A stretch of DNA of 64,000 nucleotides from CAITZA01 sp937915285. GTDB lineage: Bacteria > Desulfobacterota > Desulfomonilia > Desulfomonilales > Desulfomonilaceae. The translations under genes and the position numbers were made by a program. Each line of letters begins with the position of its first letter. Positions within the stretch are counted from its first letter, which is position 1. The notes below the pieces were generated by a model that searched no databases, had not been told where the DNA came from, and was given only the letters and a program-made list of their open reading frames with translations. Positions 7,753 through 16,976 of this stretch are shown here, piece by piece. Location of the stretch: positions 3,602-67,601 of the forward strand of contig DAISIV010000017.1 in assembly GCA_036821825.1 (NCBI GenBank), read 5' to 3'.

Positions 7753-8568
7753 TTGACGCCGATAATGGCATTCCCATTTATTGATCCGGTTCTGGCAAGA
7801 TTTGGCCCTGTAGAAATCAGGTGGTACGGATTGATGTACCTGGTAGGGTTTGCCGTGGCGTTTTTGATAATAAGGTCCGAATTTAAAAGAAAAAACGGAC
7901 CATTACCTGTAGATGCGGCTGGAGACTTTTTATTCTATCTGATCATGGGGCTGATGATCGGCGCACGTCTCGGATATGCGCTGTTTTACAACCTGGATGT
8001 TTACCTTAGTAGACCGTGGGAGATCCTTGCAGTTTGGAGAGGCGGGATGAGTTTTCACGGTGGCATGATAGGCATGATTGTTTCCGGATGGATTTTTGCC
8101 AGATCAAGAAATGTCGCATTCCTGGAACTAGCTGATATCGCCGCAATATCTGTCCCAATCGGATTGATGGCCGGTCGAATAGGCAATTTTATAAACGGTG
8201 AACTATATGGCAGGGTTACAAGTGCGCCATGGGGAATCGTGTTCCCTGATGGAGGGCCACTGCCACGGCACCCTTCCCAGCTATATGAGGCCGTGTTTGA
8301 AGGCCCTATACTGTTCCTCATCCTGTGGCTCTTAAGACGCAGGATGAATGTGAATGGCGGCATACTGTCTCTTTTCATTATTTTCTACGGGCTTTTCAGG
8401 TTCTGTATCGAATTTTTCAGGGAACCTGATGTTCAATTGGGGTACCTGTATTTCGGTCTGACCATGGGACAGATACTGTGCCTTTTAATGATAATCGGCG
8501 GGCTTACTCTCATGTTCACTCTTAGGCGGCTGAACGGATCAAGGAATGAGTCGCCGGGCCTGTCGTAA
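7753..8568 (+). CDS. lgt: Prolipoprotein diacylglyceryl transferase
   Basis: This integral inner-membrane enzyme transfers diacylglyceryl from phosphatidylglycerol to the lipobox cysteine of prolipoproteins. The family signature GRIGNFINGELYG is intact, as are FHGGMIG, the Y/R segment near the N-terminus (RWYGLMYLVGF) and several hydrophobic segments. About 271 residues is the standard length. I chose the TTG at 7753 because GGAGAG lies immediately upstream; an in-frame TTG at 7723 overlaps trmJ but has no ribosome site, and ATG 7765 is a third option. Confidence 0.95.
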   Translation: MTPIMAFPFIDPVLARFGPVEIRWYGLMYLVGFAVAFLIIRSEFKRKNGPLPVDAAGDFLFYLIMGLMIGARLGYALFYNLDVYLSRPWEILAVWRGGMSFHGGMIGMIVSGWIFARSRNVAFLELADIAAISVPIGLMAGRIGNFINGELYGRVTSAPWGIVFPDGGPLPRHPSQLYEAVFEGPILFLILWLLRRRMNVNGGILSLFIIFYGLFRFCIEFFREPDVQLGYLYFGLTMGQILCLLMIIGGLTLMFTLRRLNGSRNESPGLS

Positions 8569-8613
8569 TCATGAGTTGTGATCAAAATTCATTCCCTGGA
8601 AGTGAGAATCAGG

Positions 8614-11600
8614 ATGAAATCTACAATTAATTCAGCCAGAACTATCTTGAAGGTCTGTGCACTGGTTGTAATAATTTCCGGCTTTACAGGATATGCGGCC
8701 GTTTCTGCCGGCCAATCAAACCACGCACAGGTCTTCGGCGCTCCCAAACTGGTTCCCACTGCTCTGGACTCATTCGAGATTCAGGACGAATTCATTCCGG
8801 TTCGCCCTGACATAGCCAAGTCATTCTTAAATCCGGTTGAACTCGGACTAACGGTGCAAACCAAAGAACCTCAGCCTGTAACCAATGCAACCGATGCCCA
8901 ATCCGCAACCGAAAATAGCCCGAACAAACTTGAAAAGAATTCCTCGCCTGCAGGCAAGATTGAGCCGGGTTCCACTGCAGGGCCAGAGGAGCCAAAAGCC
9001 GCGTCAAAGAAGCCGGTCACGCTGAATGATTTGGTAAAAGCGGCCACTGATTACAGGTCCGCCGGTGATCTCGGGAAAGCCCTGGATAGTCTTGACCAGG
9101 CCGCAAAGATGGCCGCCTCCAACTCGGATAAAAAAGCAGAGGCGCTGATATTGCGTTCAGCGGCTGAGACGGCCAAAGAACTAGGACAAGGCGATAGGGC
9201 ATTGAGCTACATCAGCAGAGCCATAGAGATCAATAAGAGCTTGAAGAATGCTCGCGGCAGAAGCCTTGACCTCATTGTCGCAGGGAAAATACTTCAGGAC
9301 AGGCAGAAATACCCAGAGGCGCTGTTTTCCTTTGAAGAGGCCCTGAAAATCCTTCCGGCGTCCGAGATTTCAGAGACCCCTGTGATACTTGGCAGGATGT
9401 CAGCCATACATGTTGAGCTTCAGAAGTATCAGGAGGCGTTGAGCGATCTGCACCGGCTCGGAGTTTTCCTTGCCAAGACCAACGACCAGTTGGCCCTTGC
9501 AAATAACCATTTAAAAATTTCGCAGGTTTTAGCCCTCAAATCAGATCAGAAGAACGCCAGGGTAGAGCTGAAAAAGGCTGAAAAGATATACAGGGAACAG
9601 AATAAGTCGCAACAGCTCGGAGAAACTCTGCTCAGGATAGCATACCTGGATCAGTTACTAGGCGAATCCAAGGAGGCCGTCGCGGCTTTGTCGGAGGGAC
9701 AGAAACTACTGGGCCAATCAGAAAAGTCTGAATCAGGCGCCTTGTCCATGTATGTGACCGGTATGAACCTTTATGCGGAAGGAAAGACCGAGGCAGCAGT
9801 CAAAAGCCTCACTGAGGCCCTGGAAAAATTCACCCAGTCAAAAGACAGGGAAATGGCTCAGAGGGTGAGGTTCAATCTTGCGCTTATTAACGTTGAATCC
9901 GGAAAATTCGCGATAGCCCAGGAACATGCGCAGAGAGTGATTCAGGACGCCAAGTCCGTGAATGTTCCGGAGTGTGAAGCGGGAGCCTTGATCATACTGT
10001 CTGAGGCAAATATGCGCACCGGCAGTTTACGAAAGTCATTGGAATTAGCTCAGGAGGCTTTGAACCTATCAAAAAGAACCGGCGCCAAGGACAAGGCCAT
10101 AATGGCAAGGCTGTTGATGGCCGAAGCATATGGGGATCTTGGTTCCCCATCGACATCGGTCAAACTCCTCAAAGAAGCCATTGACGATGCCAAGACTGGT
10201 GTCAGTCGCAAGACTGCAGATCATGTGAGGTTATCAATAGCCAAATTCAGACTTTCCCGTGAATCGACGGAAAAGGCTATTGAAAGCGCTAATGAGGCGC
10301 GAAAAGGTTTTGTTGAATCCAAGGATGTTCTAGGCATTGCAGAATCCGATCTCATCATCGGTATGGCCTACGAGTTGTCTGGAGAGAGTGAGAAGGCCAG
10401 CGCCCCGTTGAAAAATGCGCTCGCTGCTTTTAACGGCTTGAACGACTCTTACGGTATAGGCAGGACTCTCACGGCATTCGGGGTCCATTACAAGAATCTG
10501 GGCGATTATGAAAATGCGCTCAATTCTTTCACCCGTAGCCTGGAGATTCGCAAGCAGATTTCCGATCGTCGTGGTCAGGCCGCCAATCTGGCAAATATCG
10601 GAAACCTGGTCAGAAGGAAAGGTCAAACCCAGGAGGCGGTTGACTATCTCAAGCAGGCATTGGTCATTTTTCAGGAAACTGGCGACAAAAAAGGTGAAGC
10701 CGATGTTTACACGAATGTAGCTCACATAGAGGTTTCAGAGTCGTCATCGACGGGGGCGCTCGAAAAATTCAAAAGGGCGCTGGAACTCCACAAGGAAGTC
10801 TCGGATACTCGAGGAGCGGCGATTGACCTGGTAGGTATAGGCGGTATCTATATGGCCCGCGGTGAGATCGAGAACGCGGCCGTCTATTTCAGGGAAGCTG
10901 ACGCATATACAAAGAAGGTAAACAACCCAAGGGCGGAAATAGCTCTTTACTCGGAATTAGCCATGTTTCACAGGGCAAAACGTAACAATTCTGAGGCCCT
11001 GTCAAATCTGAAACGTGCCCTGGATCTTGCGACAAAAATCAAGGATACCAATGCCATCTCAGCGCTTAACGTAAAAATTGCGGGACTGCTGGAGGATTCA
11101 GGAGACTATACAAAAGCTCTGGCTCTCCTGAACCAGTCACTGGATCAGATGATCAAGCAGGGTGACAAGAGAGGCGAACTTTGGGCAATCGGCGCCATAG
11201 GCATAATCCAGGCAAAAATGGACGACTATGAGGGCGCATTGAAAAACCTCAGCCAGGCAGCAAAGCTCAGATCCCAGATAGGAGTAACCCCCGCTCGATC
11301 GCAGGAAATAGACTACTACCTTGGAGAAATTTATGAGGGGTTTGGTGACTATGAGCGGGCGTTGGAAAGTTATCACCAGGCGCTTTCCCTGTCTGAGACC
11401 AGAGGCGCCGATGTGCTTGTAGGACGTATATATGATCGTATCGGAACCATATATTACAGGACCGAAGAATATCCGAAGGCCAGGGAGTTTCTGGAAGAAG
11501 CTCTAAGGACTCATAACGAGACCGGCGCACTGGAAATGCAAAAGATCGAACTGATAAGGCTGGGCGATATTGCCAGTAAAATGAACGACCTTGAAGGCGC

Positions 11601-13701
11601 CCTCAAATATCAGCAAAGGGCATTGACTCTTACCCGCGAGACCAAAGACCGCAAGAGTGAGGCCAGGACTCTAACCAGAATCGGCACACTCAACCAGTCC
11701 ATGGGCAAGCCGAGGGGCGCTCTTGAGGAATACAAGGAAGCCATGAGCCTGAGGTCCAGCCTTGGCGACCGACGCGGGGTTAACGAGAATCTGCTCCAGA
11801 TATCGATGTTGGCAACAACCCTCGGAGATTATGATTCGGCTTTGACGGATTTGAAGAGAGCCCTTGAAATTGCTCAGGCTTCAGAAGACAGGAGCATGCT
11901 CTGGAAGGGCTACTTCATCCTCGGGAGAACACTGGAGGAAAAGAAAAACTTTGGTGAGGCCCTGGAAGCATACCGTAAATCTCTCAGCATCGTGGAGGCA
12001 ATGGAGGCCGACTATACCGAGGAATCAGATGAAGATGATTTCATTTTCGGTGGGAAAACGACACTTTTTGAGACAACCCTGAGGGTGATGATGACTCTGG
12101 CAAAAAAAGATCCCGGTGGCGCCTACGACAGCAGGGCCCTGAGAATTGCCGAAAGCCTCAAATCCTCATCCTTCGAGAATACTCTGGCACGTATAAATGT
12201 TGAAAACTTTTCAGATGTCCCCAACGATCTGCTGATCAAGGAAAAAAGCCTCAAACTCTCGTTAAAGAAACTCAACGAAAAACTAATGGAGGAACGTTCC
12301 AAGGCAGACCCAAACCAGGCTACAATCAGGAAGCTGATAGAGGAAAGAAAAACCAAGGAAAAGAGTTACGGAATCCTTCGCGAACAGTTCGCCAAAGAAT
12401 ATCCGGCTTATGCGGACCTGAAACGCCCCAGGCCAATGTCTGCCCACGAGCTACAGAAATCACTGGATCCGGATGAAGCCATAATTCAATATACAGTTAC
12501 CAGGGGAAGGACTTATGTCTTCGCAATAGATAAGCAGCGTTTCCATACCTTCTCGGTAGATTATCCGTCCACGGAAATGGAGAAAGACGTTGATTCCCTC
12601 GTTAGGCCTCTCCAAAAACTTGATACACAGTCAAGCTGGGACCCCTCGGTGGCATACAAAATATATTCGAAGATATTTCAGCCCGTTGAATTCATCTTGA
12701 ATGGCAAGAAGACCGCAATCATAGTTCCTCATGGCCCATTGACTGCGCTACCTTTCGAGATACTGGTAGACTCAAAATCCCATCAGTCCAAGAGATTCTG
12801 GTCAGCCAATGACAGGCCTTCATTCCTCGTGGAAAAGTATGCGTTCTGTTACGAACCTTCCTCATACCTCCTGGCCTGGTCTCGCAAGATTCACAAGAGC
12901 AAGCGACCGGGATGGAACATGGTAGCTTTCGCAGATGCCTTATACAGCGATTCTGAGAAGAGCCGCGAACTGAATCCAGGGGCCCAGAGACTGCTCGGAT
13001 CCCTGAACGCTACCCCTTACTCATCCAGGGGCGACTATCTCAAACCTCTACCTGGAACCAGGAAAGAGGTTTCCGAAGTAGTGCGTCTGGTAGGAGGTCC
13101 GACTCAGGTCTATTTCGGACAGGAGGCCACTGAAACACTATTCAAGAAAGCTGATCTCTCGAGGTACGCATACATTCATCTGGCTACTCATGGCGTTCAG
13201 TTGAAAGGCGCAGGCAAGTTTCAGCAACAACCTGCCATAGTGTTCTCCATTTACGGTGACCGGGAGAGTGACGGATTTCTGCAGCTTGGAGAAGTCTTTG
13301 GCTTAAAGCTCAACGCAGACATGGTTGTAGTGTCGTCCTGTCTGACTCCGACAAAGATGTCATCAGGGGAATCTTCAGGCCTTTACGAACTGGCCCGGGC
13401 CTTTATGTTTGCTGGGGCCGATTCAGTGATATTAAGCATGTGGCAGGTCAATGATGACAGCACAGCGAAGCTTTTCATAGAAATGTACAGAAACCTGGCG
13501 GAAGCCTCCAAGGCGGAGTCGTTACGCAAGGCGAAACTGGATCTGCTAAGGAGTCCCGGAACAAGCCATCCCTACTATTGGGCGCCGTTCGTGCTCATCG
13601 GGAACTGGAAAGTTAAATTCGGTCCAAATCTTAACAAGGAAGCCCCGGACGGCGTGGGGTTCAATTCCGTATCGACATGGCGTAAACTGTTAAGTATGTA
13701 A
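8614..13701 (+). CDS. Exported TPR-repeat protein with C-terminal CHAT peptidase domain
   Basis: This is a 1695-residue protein. The start at ATG 8614 gives a signal peptide (basic MKSTINSARTILK, then a hydrophobic core ending near VSAGQ) and GGAAG lies upstream; GTG 8578 is an alternative. A Pro/Ala/Glu-rich linker of about 100 residues precedes more than 20 tetratricopeptide repeats (about 140-1160; typical is ENALNSFTRSLEIRKQ, then RGQAANLANIG). A charged coiled-coil (about 1200-1260) leads to a CHAT domain of the caspase-like clan with catalytic H1526 (YIHLATHG) and C1576 (VVVSSCLT), ending in the family's YYWAPFVLIGNW motif. CHAT proteins act as proteases switched by their sensor repeats. 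The leader implies action outside the cytoplasm. Targets are unknown. Its stop is next to korA. Confidence 0.9.
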   Translation: MKSTINSARTILKVCALVVIISGFTGYAAVSAGQSNHAQVFGAPKLVPTALDSFEIQDEFIPVRPDIAKSFLNPVELGLTVQTKEPQPVTNATDAQSATENSPNKLEKNSSPAGKIEPGSTAGPEEPKAASKKPVTLNDLVKAATDYRSAGDLGKALDSLDQAAKMAASNSDKKAEALILRSAAETAKELGQGDRALSYISRAIEINKSLKNARGRSLDLIVAGKILQDRQKYPEALFSFEEALKILPASEISETPVILGRMSAIHVELQKYQEALSDLHRLGVFLAKTNDQLALANNHLKISQVLALKSDQKNARVELKKAEKIYREQNKSQQLGETLLRIAYLDQLLGESKEAVAALSEGQKLLGQSEKSESGALSMYVTGMNLYAEGKTEAAVKSLTEALEKFTQSKDREMAQRVRFNLALINVESGKFAIAQEHAQRVIQDAKSVNVPECEAGALIILSEANMRTGSLRKSLELAQEALNLSKRTGAKDKAIMARLLMAEAYGDLGSPSTSVKLLKEAIDDAKTGVSRKTADHVRLSIAKFRLSRESTEKAIESANEARKGFVESKDVLGIAESDLIIGMAYELSGESEKASAPLKNALAAFNGLNDSYGIGRTLTAFGVHYKNLGDYENALNSFTRSLEIRKQISDRRGQAANLANIGNLVRRKGQTQEAVDYLKQALVIFQETGDKKGEADVYTNVAHIEVSESSSTGALEKFKRALELHKEVSDTRGAAIDLVGIGGIYMARGEIENAAVYFREADAYTKKVNNPRAEIALYSELAMFHRAKRNNSEALSNLKRALDLATKIKDTNAISALNVKIAGLLEDSGDYTKALALLNQSLDQMIKQGDKRGELWAIGAIGIIQAKMDDYEGALKNLSQAAKLRSQIGVTPARSQEIDYYLGEIYEGFGDYERALESYHQALSLSETRGADVLVGRIYDRIGTIYYRTEEYPKAREFLEEALRTHNETGALEMQKIELIRLGDIASKMNDLEGALKYQQRALTLTRETKDRKSEARTLTRIGTLNQSMGKPRGALEEYKEAMSLRSSLGDRRGVNENLLQISMLATTLGDYDSALTDLKRALEIAQASEDRSMLWKGYFILGRTLEEKKNFGEALEAYRKSLSIVEAMEADYTEESDEDDFIFGGKTTLFETTLRVMMTLAKKDPGGAYDSRALRIAESLKSSSFENTLARINVENFSDVPNDLLIKEKSLKLSLKKLNEKLMEERSKADPNQATIRKLIEERKTKEKSYGILREQFAKEYPAYADLKRPRPMSAHELQKSLDPDEAIIQYTVTRGRTYVFAIDKQRFHTFSVDYPSTEMEKDVDSLVRPLQKLDTQSSWDPSVAYKIYSKIFQPVEFILNGKKTAIIVPHGPLTALPFEILVDSKSHQSKRFWSANDRPSFLVEKYAFCYEPSSYLLAWSRKIHKSKRPGWNMVAFADALYSDSEKSRELNPGAQRLLGSLNATPYSSRGDYLKPLPGTRKEVSEVVRLVGGPTQVYFGQEATETLFKKADLSRYAYIHLATHGVQLKGAGKFQQQPAIVFSIYGDRESDGFLQLGEVFGLKLNADMVVVSSCLTPTKMSSGESSGLYELARAFMFAGADSVILSMWQVNDDSTAKLFIEMYRNLAEASKAESLRKAKLDLLRSPGTSHPYYWAPFVLIGNWKVKFGPNLNKEAPDGVGFNSVSTWRKLLSM

Positions 13702-13760
13702 TGGGTAACCGATCCAGTGTCGAAGACATTGTCAAGACTGTAAACATTGTAGGTCTGGAA

Positions 13761-15485
13761 ATGCAAAAAAGTGTTTTGAACATACTCATAGGAGGCGAAG
13801 CCGGACAGGGCCTCGTAACTCTATCGCAGATACTGACTAAGGCCCTGGTAAGGGCCGGTTATAGCATAGTGGTTACGCAAAGCTACCATTCCCGCATACG
13901 AGGTGGCCACAACACCTACGCATTGAGGGTAGCAGATTCCGAAATACAGGCTCCGGCCGAGGCCATAGACATACTAGTCGCCCTGAATATGGAGACTGTC
14001 GAAATCCATTCCGGAACACTCAACACAAATGGGATTGTTGTTCTTGATGAGGCCCTGGGTATCGGCAATGCTTCACATGTTGCCGTGCCCTTTAAAGCCC
14101 TGACCTCCGACAGACACTGGAATGCGACGGCCGTCGGTGTCGTGTCGGAAATACTTGGTTTGGATGAACACATAATTGACAGGGCCGCTCAGGATTTCTT
14201 CTCGAAACATTCGGGCATTTCGGTTGAGGACAGCATGAAATCTCTCAATGCTGGAAGGGACTGGATGAAATCCGTCTCCACCGAATCATTCAAACTGGTC
14301 AAGCCCGTTGGCAATTCCGGCCGCATGATGATGAACGGGAATGAGGCAATCGCTCTGGGGGCTCTGTCAGCAGGCATGAAAACATGCTGTTTCTATCCGA
14401 TGACACCGGCCACATCGATATCTGTCGCATTGTGCGAATACGCCAAAAAGATGGGTATCATTGCAGAGCAGGCTGAAGATGAAATTTCTGCCATCAACAT
14501 GGCGATAGGGGCTTCATTCTGTGGAGCCCCCAGTCTTGTTCCGACTTCAGGCGGTGGTTTTGCCTTGATGGCGGAAGGATTGAGCCTGGCCGGTATGACA
14601 GAGACGCCTGTGGTAATTGCTCTTGCTCAGAGACCAGGGCCATCGACAGGTCTGCCCACAAGGACTGAGCAGGGTGACCTCGAATTTGCGCTTCATGCTG
14701 GGCATGGAGAATTCACCAGGGCCATTTTTGCCCCTGGGACCGTTGAGGAATGCTTCTGGCTTACTCGTCATGCCTTTGCCATAGCTGATGAATACCGGAT
14801 TCCGGTCATAATAATGACTGACCAGTTCCTGGCGGACTGTTACCGCTCGGTTGAGCCCTTTCCCGTTCTGGAGTTGGATCATTTGGATGTTTGCAGTGAT
14901 ACTATGGGCGAATCGCTGCCGCACCTCACATACAGGATCACAGAAAATGGGGTTAGCCCAAGGCTTTTGCCGGGATTATCCAAGAACTGCGTAGTTGCTC
15001 ATAGCTCCGAGGAGTTGGTGATAGCTGACAGTGATGAGCACACAGAGGACGGCCATCTCACCGAAGACCTAAGTGTGAGAATCAGAATGGTCGACAAAAG
15101 GAACCGGAAACTGGATGGATTGAAGCAAAAGATCGTCAGACCGACATTCCATGGTGACAGTTCGCCAGATATCCTGATGGTCTGTTGGGGATCAACAAGA
15201 GGATCGGTTCATGAGGCCTGCGAACACATCAGAAAGAATGGCACGGAAGCCGGTTACCTTCATTTCTCACAGGTCTGGCCTATAGACTCAGCATCAGTCA
15301 ATGATACGCTACTTTCCGCCAAGAGCGTGGTGGTGGTCGAGAGCAATTCCACGGGTCAGTTCTGCAGGCTGTTGAGGCGTGAGACTGGTTACCATGCTGA
15401 AAAGCAGGTCCTCAGATATGATGGATTGCCCGTAACTCCTGAATATATTCTTGAAAAGCTTGGATCAGGTAAAGAAAATGTTTGA
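13761..15485 (+). CDS. korA: 2-oxoacid:acceptor oxidoreductase, fused gamma-alpha subunit
   Basis: The gamma domain comes first (LNILIGGEAGQGLVT, then YHSRIRGGHNTY), then the pyrimidine-binding alpha domain (NGNEAIALGALSAGMKTCCFYPMTPATS, with ISAINMAIGASFCGAPSLVPTSGGGF). This is the two-gene KorAB form that oxidises 2-oxoglutarate or branched 2-oxoacids to acyl-CoA and CO2 with ferredoxin. The frame is open back to an ATG at 13701 that overlaps the TPR-CHAT stop as TAATG; I prefer ATG 13761 because homologues begin just before NILIGGEAGQG, but translation from 13701 would add 20 residues. korB follows with an 8-base overlap. Substrate specificity cannot be read from sequence. Confidence 0.9.
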   Translation: MQKSVLNILIGGEAGQGLVTLSQILTKALVRAGYSIVVTQSYHSRIRGGHNTYALRVADSEIQAPAEAIDILVALNMETVEIHSGTLNTNGIVVLDEALGIGNASHVAVPFKALTSDRHWNATAVGVVSEILGLDEHIIDRAAQDFFSKHSGISVEDSMKSLNAGRDWMKSVSTESFKLVKPVGNSGRMMMNGNEAIALGALSAGMKTCCFYPMTPATSISVALCEYAKKMGIIAEQAEDEISAINMAIGASFCGAPSLVPTSGGGFALMAEGLSLAGMTETPVVIALAQRPGPSTGLPTRTEQGDLEFALHAGHGEFTRAIFAPGTVEECFWLTRHAFAIADEYRIPVIIMTDQFLADCYRSVEPFPVLELDHLDVCSDTMGESLPHLTYRITENGVSPRLLPGLSKNCVVAHSSEELVIADSDEHTEDGHLTEDLSVRIRMVDKRNRKLDGLKQKIVRPTFHGDSSPDILMVCWGSTRGSVHEACEHIRKNGTEAGYLHFSQVWPIDSASVNDTLLSAKSVVVVESNSTGQFCRLLRRETGYHAEKQVLRYDGLPVTPEYILEKLGSGKENV

Positions 15486-16329
15486 ACTAAGAGATTACGG
15501 TGATTTCGAAACCGCATGGTGCCCCGGATGTGGGAATCATTCGATCCTAAAAGCGGTCAAAGACGCTCTTTTCCGTTTACAACTGGCGCCATACAATGTC
15601 CTTTTTGTCTCGGGGATTGGACAGGCTGCGAAGGCCCCACACTATCTGAAGGCAAACGTATTTAACGGTCTTCATGGCCGTTCCCTGCCTGTGGCTACCG
15701 GAGCGCGCATCGGAAATCCAGATTTGAAAGTCATTGTGGAAAGCGGGGATGGCTGTCATTACGGTGAAGGCGGAAATCATTTCCTGGCAGCAATTAGGCG
15801 AAATGTTGACATCACTATGTTAGTGCACAACAATCAGGTTTATGGTCTGACTAAAGGCCAGGCCAGTCCAACCTCGGCCACCGGTTTTGTGACTAAAACC
15901 CAGCCGCAGGGAGTTTACAACTCTCCTTTTAATCCGCTTCAGGTTGCAGTAGCGATGAAGGCGGGTTTTGTTGCGAGGGGATTTTCCGGCCAGATCGAGC
16001 ATCTCTCCAACCTCATACAGCAGGGCATAGCACACCGCGGACTCTCGCTGATTGATATTCTTCAGCCATGTGTTTCCTTCAACAAGGTCAATACCTTCGG
16101 GTGGTACAACCAAAGGTGCTACATGATCGGGGATGATCATGACCCATTCGATCGTAACAAGGCCCTACTCCTGGCGGATGAATGGGGGGATAGAATCCCA
16201 ATAGGGGTCATTTACAGGAATGACAGACCAGCTTTCGAAGACCATTTTGACGTTCTCAAACAGGGACCAGCGGCAAAGAGACCCGTTCAAAAGGATGTTC
16301 TCAACGGAATCATGAATTCCTACCTCTAG
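15478..16329 (+). CDS. korB: 2-oxoacid:acceptor oxidoreductase, beta (TPP-binding) subunit
   Basis: The 283-residue product carries the thiamine diphosphate motif GDGCHYGEGGNHF followed by the NN pair in LVHNNQVYGLTKGQ, and the N-terminal WCPGCGNH segment that binds the single [4Fe-4S] cluster of KorB proteins (with a later CVSFNKVNTFGWY segment). It works with KorA to decarboxylate a 2-oxoacid to acyl-CoA and reduce ferredoxin. The ATG at 15478 overlaps the korA stop; an in-frame TTG at 15451 is inside korA and less likely. Confidence 0.92.
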   Translation: MFELRDYGDFETAWCPGCGNHSILKAVKDALFRLQLAPYNVLFVSGIGQAAKAPHYLKANVFNGLHGRSLPVATGARIGNPDLKVIVESGDGCHYGEGGNHFLAAIRRNVDITMLVHNNQVYGLTKGQASPTSATGFVTKTQPQGVYNSPFNPLQVAVAMKAGFVARGFSGQIEHLSNLIQQGIAHRGLSLIDILQPCVSFNKVNTFGWYNQRCYMIGDDHDPFDRNKALLLADEWGDRIPIGVIYRNDRPAFEDHFDVLKQGPAAKRPVQKDVLNGIMNSYL

Positions 16330-16392
16330 CCACTCGTAAAAATGTTGGGACTGCCCGTGACCAGATTTCTCAGAATTAACGTGTAAAAAGAA

Positions 16393-16947
16393 ATGACGAT
16401 ACGGGAACTGATATTTTTTCTGGATGACAGACCTTGGCTCCTGATTTTCTATTTCGCAGGGACGCCTCTCTTGTCATGGCTCACAGGCGTGATTCATGGA
16501 AAGAATAACGGGCGTAATTCTCCCTGGAAATACTTCTACACAATCCTGGTGTACCTTGCTTGCATCCCGGGTGTACTGTCTGCCGTGCTGACCGGATACA
16601 TCATATTTTTTACCCGAGAGAACCTTCTGGATACTAATGTTCTGGTGCACTTCATCCCCATCGTTTCCATGACAGTGTCGTTGATACTTATTCGTAAGAA
16701 CGTATCCTTTGATGACGTTCCCGGATTTGACCGCTTATCAGGGCTCATCACCATGATAGCGGTTACTTTCATAGTGGTTCTAGGGATTTATAAGACGAGG
16801 TTGTGGGTCGTTTTTGGTGGATCGGTTTTTGTTCTTTTCGCTGTTGCCGTCGGTCTGTTCGCCCTGCTCAAATGGGGAGCCTACACGCTCTTCAGGTCCA
16901 GGAATGAACCGAAACTCAAGCGGCCATCCTTTGAAATTAAGAGATAG
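16393..16947 (+). CDS. Hypothetical membrane protein
   Basis: I do not recognise this 184-residue protein. It has about five hydrophobic segments: WLLIFYFAGTPLLSWLTG, TILVYLACIPGVLSAVLTG, FIPIVSMTVSLILI, LITMIAVTFIVVLGIY and VFVLFAVAVGLFALL. A basic tail (KLKRPSFEIKR) would lie in the cytoplasm by the positive-inside rule. It starts 63 bases after korB on the same strand and faces the two-component genes at its end, so it may be the last gene of the korAB transcript. Confidence 0.75.
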   Translation: MTIRELIFFLDDRPWLLIFYFAGTPLLSWLTGVIHGKNNGRNSPWKYFYTILVYLACIPGVLSAVLTGYIIFFTRENLLDTNVLVHFIPIVSMTVSLILIRKNVSFDDVPGFDRLSGLITMIAVTFIVVLGIYKTRLWVVFGGSVFVLFAVAVGLFALLKWGAYTLFRSRNEPKLKRPSFEIKR

Positions 16948-16976
16948 AGCCTTGCAGAATCGTGCTGATCAAATGC

